DNA of 5,777 nt from JBFMAE01 sp040756085. GTDB lineage: Bacteria > Desulfobacterota > BSN033 > UBA1163. The notes below the pieces were generated by a model. That model was not told the origin of the DNA and made no database searches. It saw only the letters and a program-made list of their open reading frames with translations. Position 1 is the first letter of the stretch, and the number at the start of each line of letters is the position of its first letter. The position numbers and the translations under genes are program-made. Of the stretch, positions 4,781 through 5,777 are shown in pieces. Location: assembly GCA_040756085.1 (NCBI GenBank), contig JBFMAE010000200.1, positions 1-5,777 of the forward strand. The letters run 5' to 3'.

Positions 4781-5764
4781 ATGGCTAAGAAAACCTACGG
4801 GGTTCGCGAAAGAAAGATATTAGAAATGGTAAGAGGACTTCTCCTTTCTGAGGTTGCTTTCCAGGAGATCTTCAAAAAATATAAGGAGGGCCGCCTCCAT
4901 TTCTCAGAGATCGGAAACTGGGTAGATGACAAAGGCCAAAGCCCGCTTTACAATTTAAAAGAACAATCCCACGCTATTTTTCGACATGTCGGAATAGGCT
5001 CTTTTCACAAAAAGGAATGGCTCCTCGATCTGGCCATCGGTTCCATTTTTCATGAAGCCATGAAGCTAAGGGAAAACATTTATCAGATGGAGGTCTATCA
5101 GCCCAGGTACCTTCAATATAAATTGAAAGCCGGGAAATCCGATTACGAAAGGGATTATCTCCAACAATTCGAAAGGATCATTTCAAGGGCTAAGCAGGGC
5201 GTGGCTGAAGGAATGGAGGAGACGCGATCCCTCTTCCGAGATACCATGGCACAATTGATAGATTTTTTTAAAGAAAATGCTAAAAATATTTTTCTGGTCC
5301 GTTTCCTCCTTGAAAATCAAACGCTCCTTCGAAGGGTTTACGGTCCCCAAAAGTCAAAAGAGGTCTTCGATCTCATGTTTGAGAAAGGATTTTTGGACGC
5401 CTATGATCTGGTCGCCCGAAGTTATCTCCAAAGCGAACATTATGACCTCTCCTCTGTCTATTTTTCGAAAGCATTGAAAATGGACCCCTATCACCGTGAG
5501 TTTCAGTTCCTTTTAAACTTCAGCCTCGGGATGAATGCCTACTACAAAAATGCTTACTCCAGAGCATTGTCCCATTTTGAAAAACTGCTTCACCTGAAAT
5601 TGAATATGAAAATGAAAAAGGATTATCTGAGGAAGGTGGAAGAGGTCTGCCATAAAGTCTCTTCCGAATTGGTAGAGGAAAAGGGTCTAAAGGTTGCGAG
5701 AAAAGCGGGCTTCCTTGCCGATCGAATTAAAAAATGTTATGAAAATAAGAGAAGGAGTTTCTGA
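4781..5764 (+). CDS. Uncharacterised helical protein with C-terminal TPR-like repeats
   Basis: I do not recognise this 327-residue protein. It has no signal peptide or membrane segment, so it is probably cytoplasmic, and it is rich in Lys, Glu, Leu and aromatic residues and looks almost wholly helical. The region about 203-236, ending AVYF-like SVYFSKALKMDP, follows the TPR pattern of small and aromatic residues with a closing proline. Residues 237-270 (containing YSRALSHFEKLL) look like a second repeat, and a Lys-rich helical tail follows. The N-terminal 200 residues (with SHAIFRHVG at 63-71 and SIFHEAMKLRENIYQ at 88-102) match no family I know. ATG 4781 is chosen over 4760 because AAGGGA is seven bases upstream and the promoter would initiate beyond 4760. 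It is divergent from gap and followed one base later by another start codon, suggesting an operon to the right. Inferred role: protein-protein interaction scaffold. Confidence 0.85.
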   Translation: MAKKTYGVRERKILEMVRGLLLSEVAFQEIFKKYKEGRLHFSEIGNWVDDKGQSPLYNLKEQSHAIFRHVGIGSFHKKEWLLDLAIGSIFHEAMKLRENIYQMEVYQPRYLQYKLKAGKSDYERDYLQQFERIISRAKQGVAEGMEETRSLFRDTMAQLIDFFKENAKNIFLVRFLLENQTLLRRVYGPQKSKEVFDLMFEKGFLDAYDLVARSYLQSEHYDLSSVYFSKALKMDPYHREFQFLLNFSLGMNAYYKNAYSRALSHFEKLLHLKLNMKMKKDYLRKVEEVCHKVSSELVEEKGLKVARKAGFLADRIKKCYENKRRSF

Positions 5765-5765
5765 G

Positions 5766-5777
5766 ATGCCTATTTAT
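5766..5777 (+). CDS. Start of next gene, possibly FmdB-type zinc ribbon protein (partial)
   Basis: ATG at 5766 follows AGGAG (5753-5757) by eight bases and comes one base after the stop of the previous gene, so translational coupling is likely. Only four codons are in the window, encoding MPIY. That opening is characteristic of small FmdB-family zinc-ribbon proteins (usually MPIYEY then a Cys pair), but four residues cannot establish identity. The gene continues past the right edge. Confidence 0.5.

Overview
The window carries a bacterial lower-glycolysis cluster on the minus strand, in the order gap - pgk - tpiA - secG - tRNA-Leu(GAG). A divergent plus-strand gene for an unrecognised TPR-type protein lies upstream of gap, and the first four codons of a further gene sit at the right edge. 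Gene order, protein character and moderate base composition suggest a Desulfobacterota (former Deltaproteobacteria) genome, possibly of the Syntrophales type. That is inference from synteny and general resemblance, not a database match.

Layout: 1-152 has no gene I can support; it holds a GC-rich palindrome and then AT-rich decamer repeats. A hairpin terminator (153-197) follows tRNA-Leu (198-283). A GATGAAC-type repeat cluster lies between the tRNA and secG (418-744). The secG-tpiA spacer holds a REP-like palindrome interrupted by a 118-bp MITE-like insertion with a 5-bp duplication, and the insertion itself contains a two-hairpin palindrome. tpiA is at 1010-1771. The tpiA-pgk spacer holds a ~167-bp element with long inverted ends. 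pgk is at 2018-3199. The pgk-gap spacer holds a second REP-like palindrome and another long inverted-repeat element that aligns with the one behind pgk. gap is at 3499-4503. The gap/TPR-gene divergent spacer has a plausible promoter for each side and a hairpin or operator-like repeat between them. The TPR-like gene is at 4781-5764.

How the genes work together: GapA, Pgk and TpiA catalyse adjacent steps of glycolysis/gluconeogenesis (triose phosphates to 3-phosphoglycerate). SecG is a subunit of the SecYEG translocon and is often found behind tpiA in bacteria. All four CDSs look intact, with their catalytic motifs present. They probably share the promoter ahead of gap, and the hairpin after the tRNA is the first clear transcription end.

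I see no defence system, CRISPR array, phage or toxin module. The notable feature is the spacers: for an operon the intergenic gaps are long (roughly 135-300 bp), and each contains inverted-repeat DNA. Two spacers carry what look like diverged copies of one ~165-bp hairpin family, and one shows a readable nested-insertion history.
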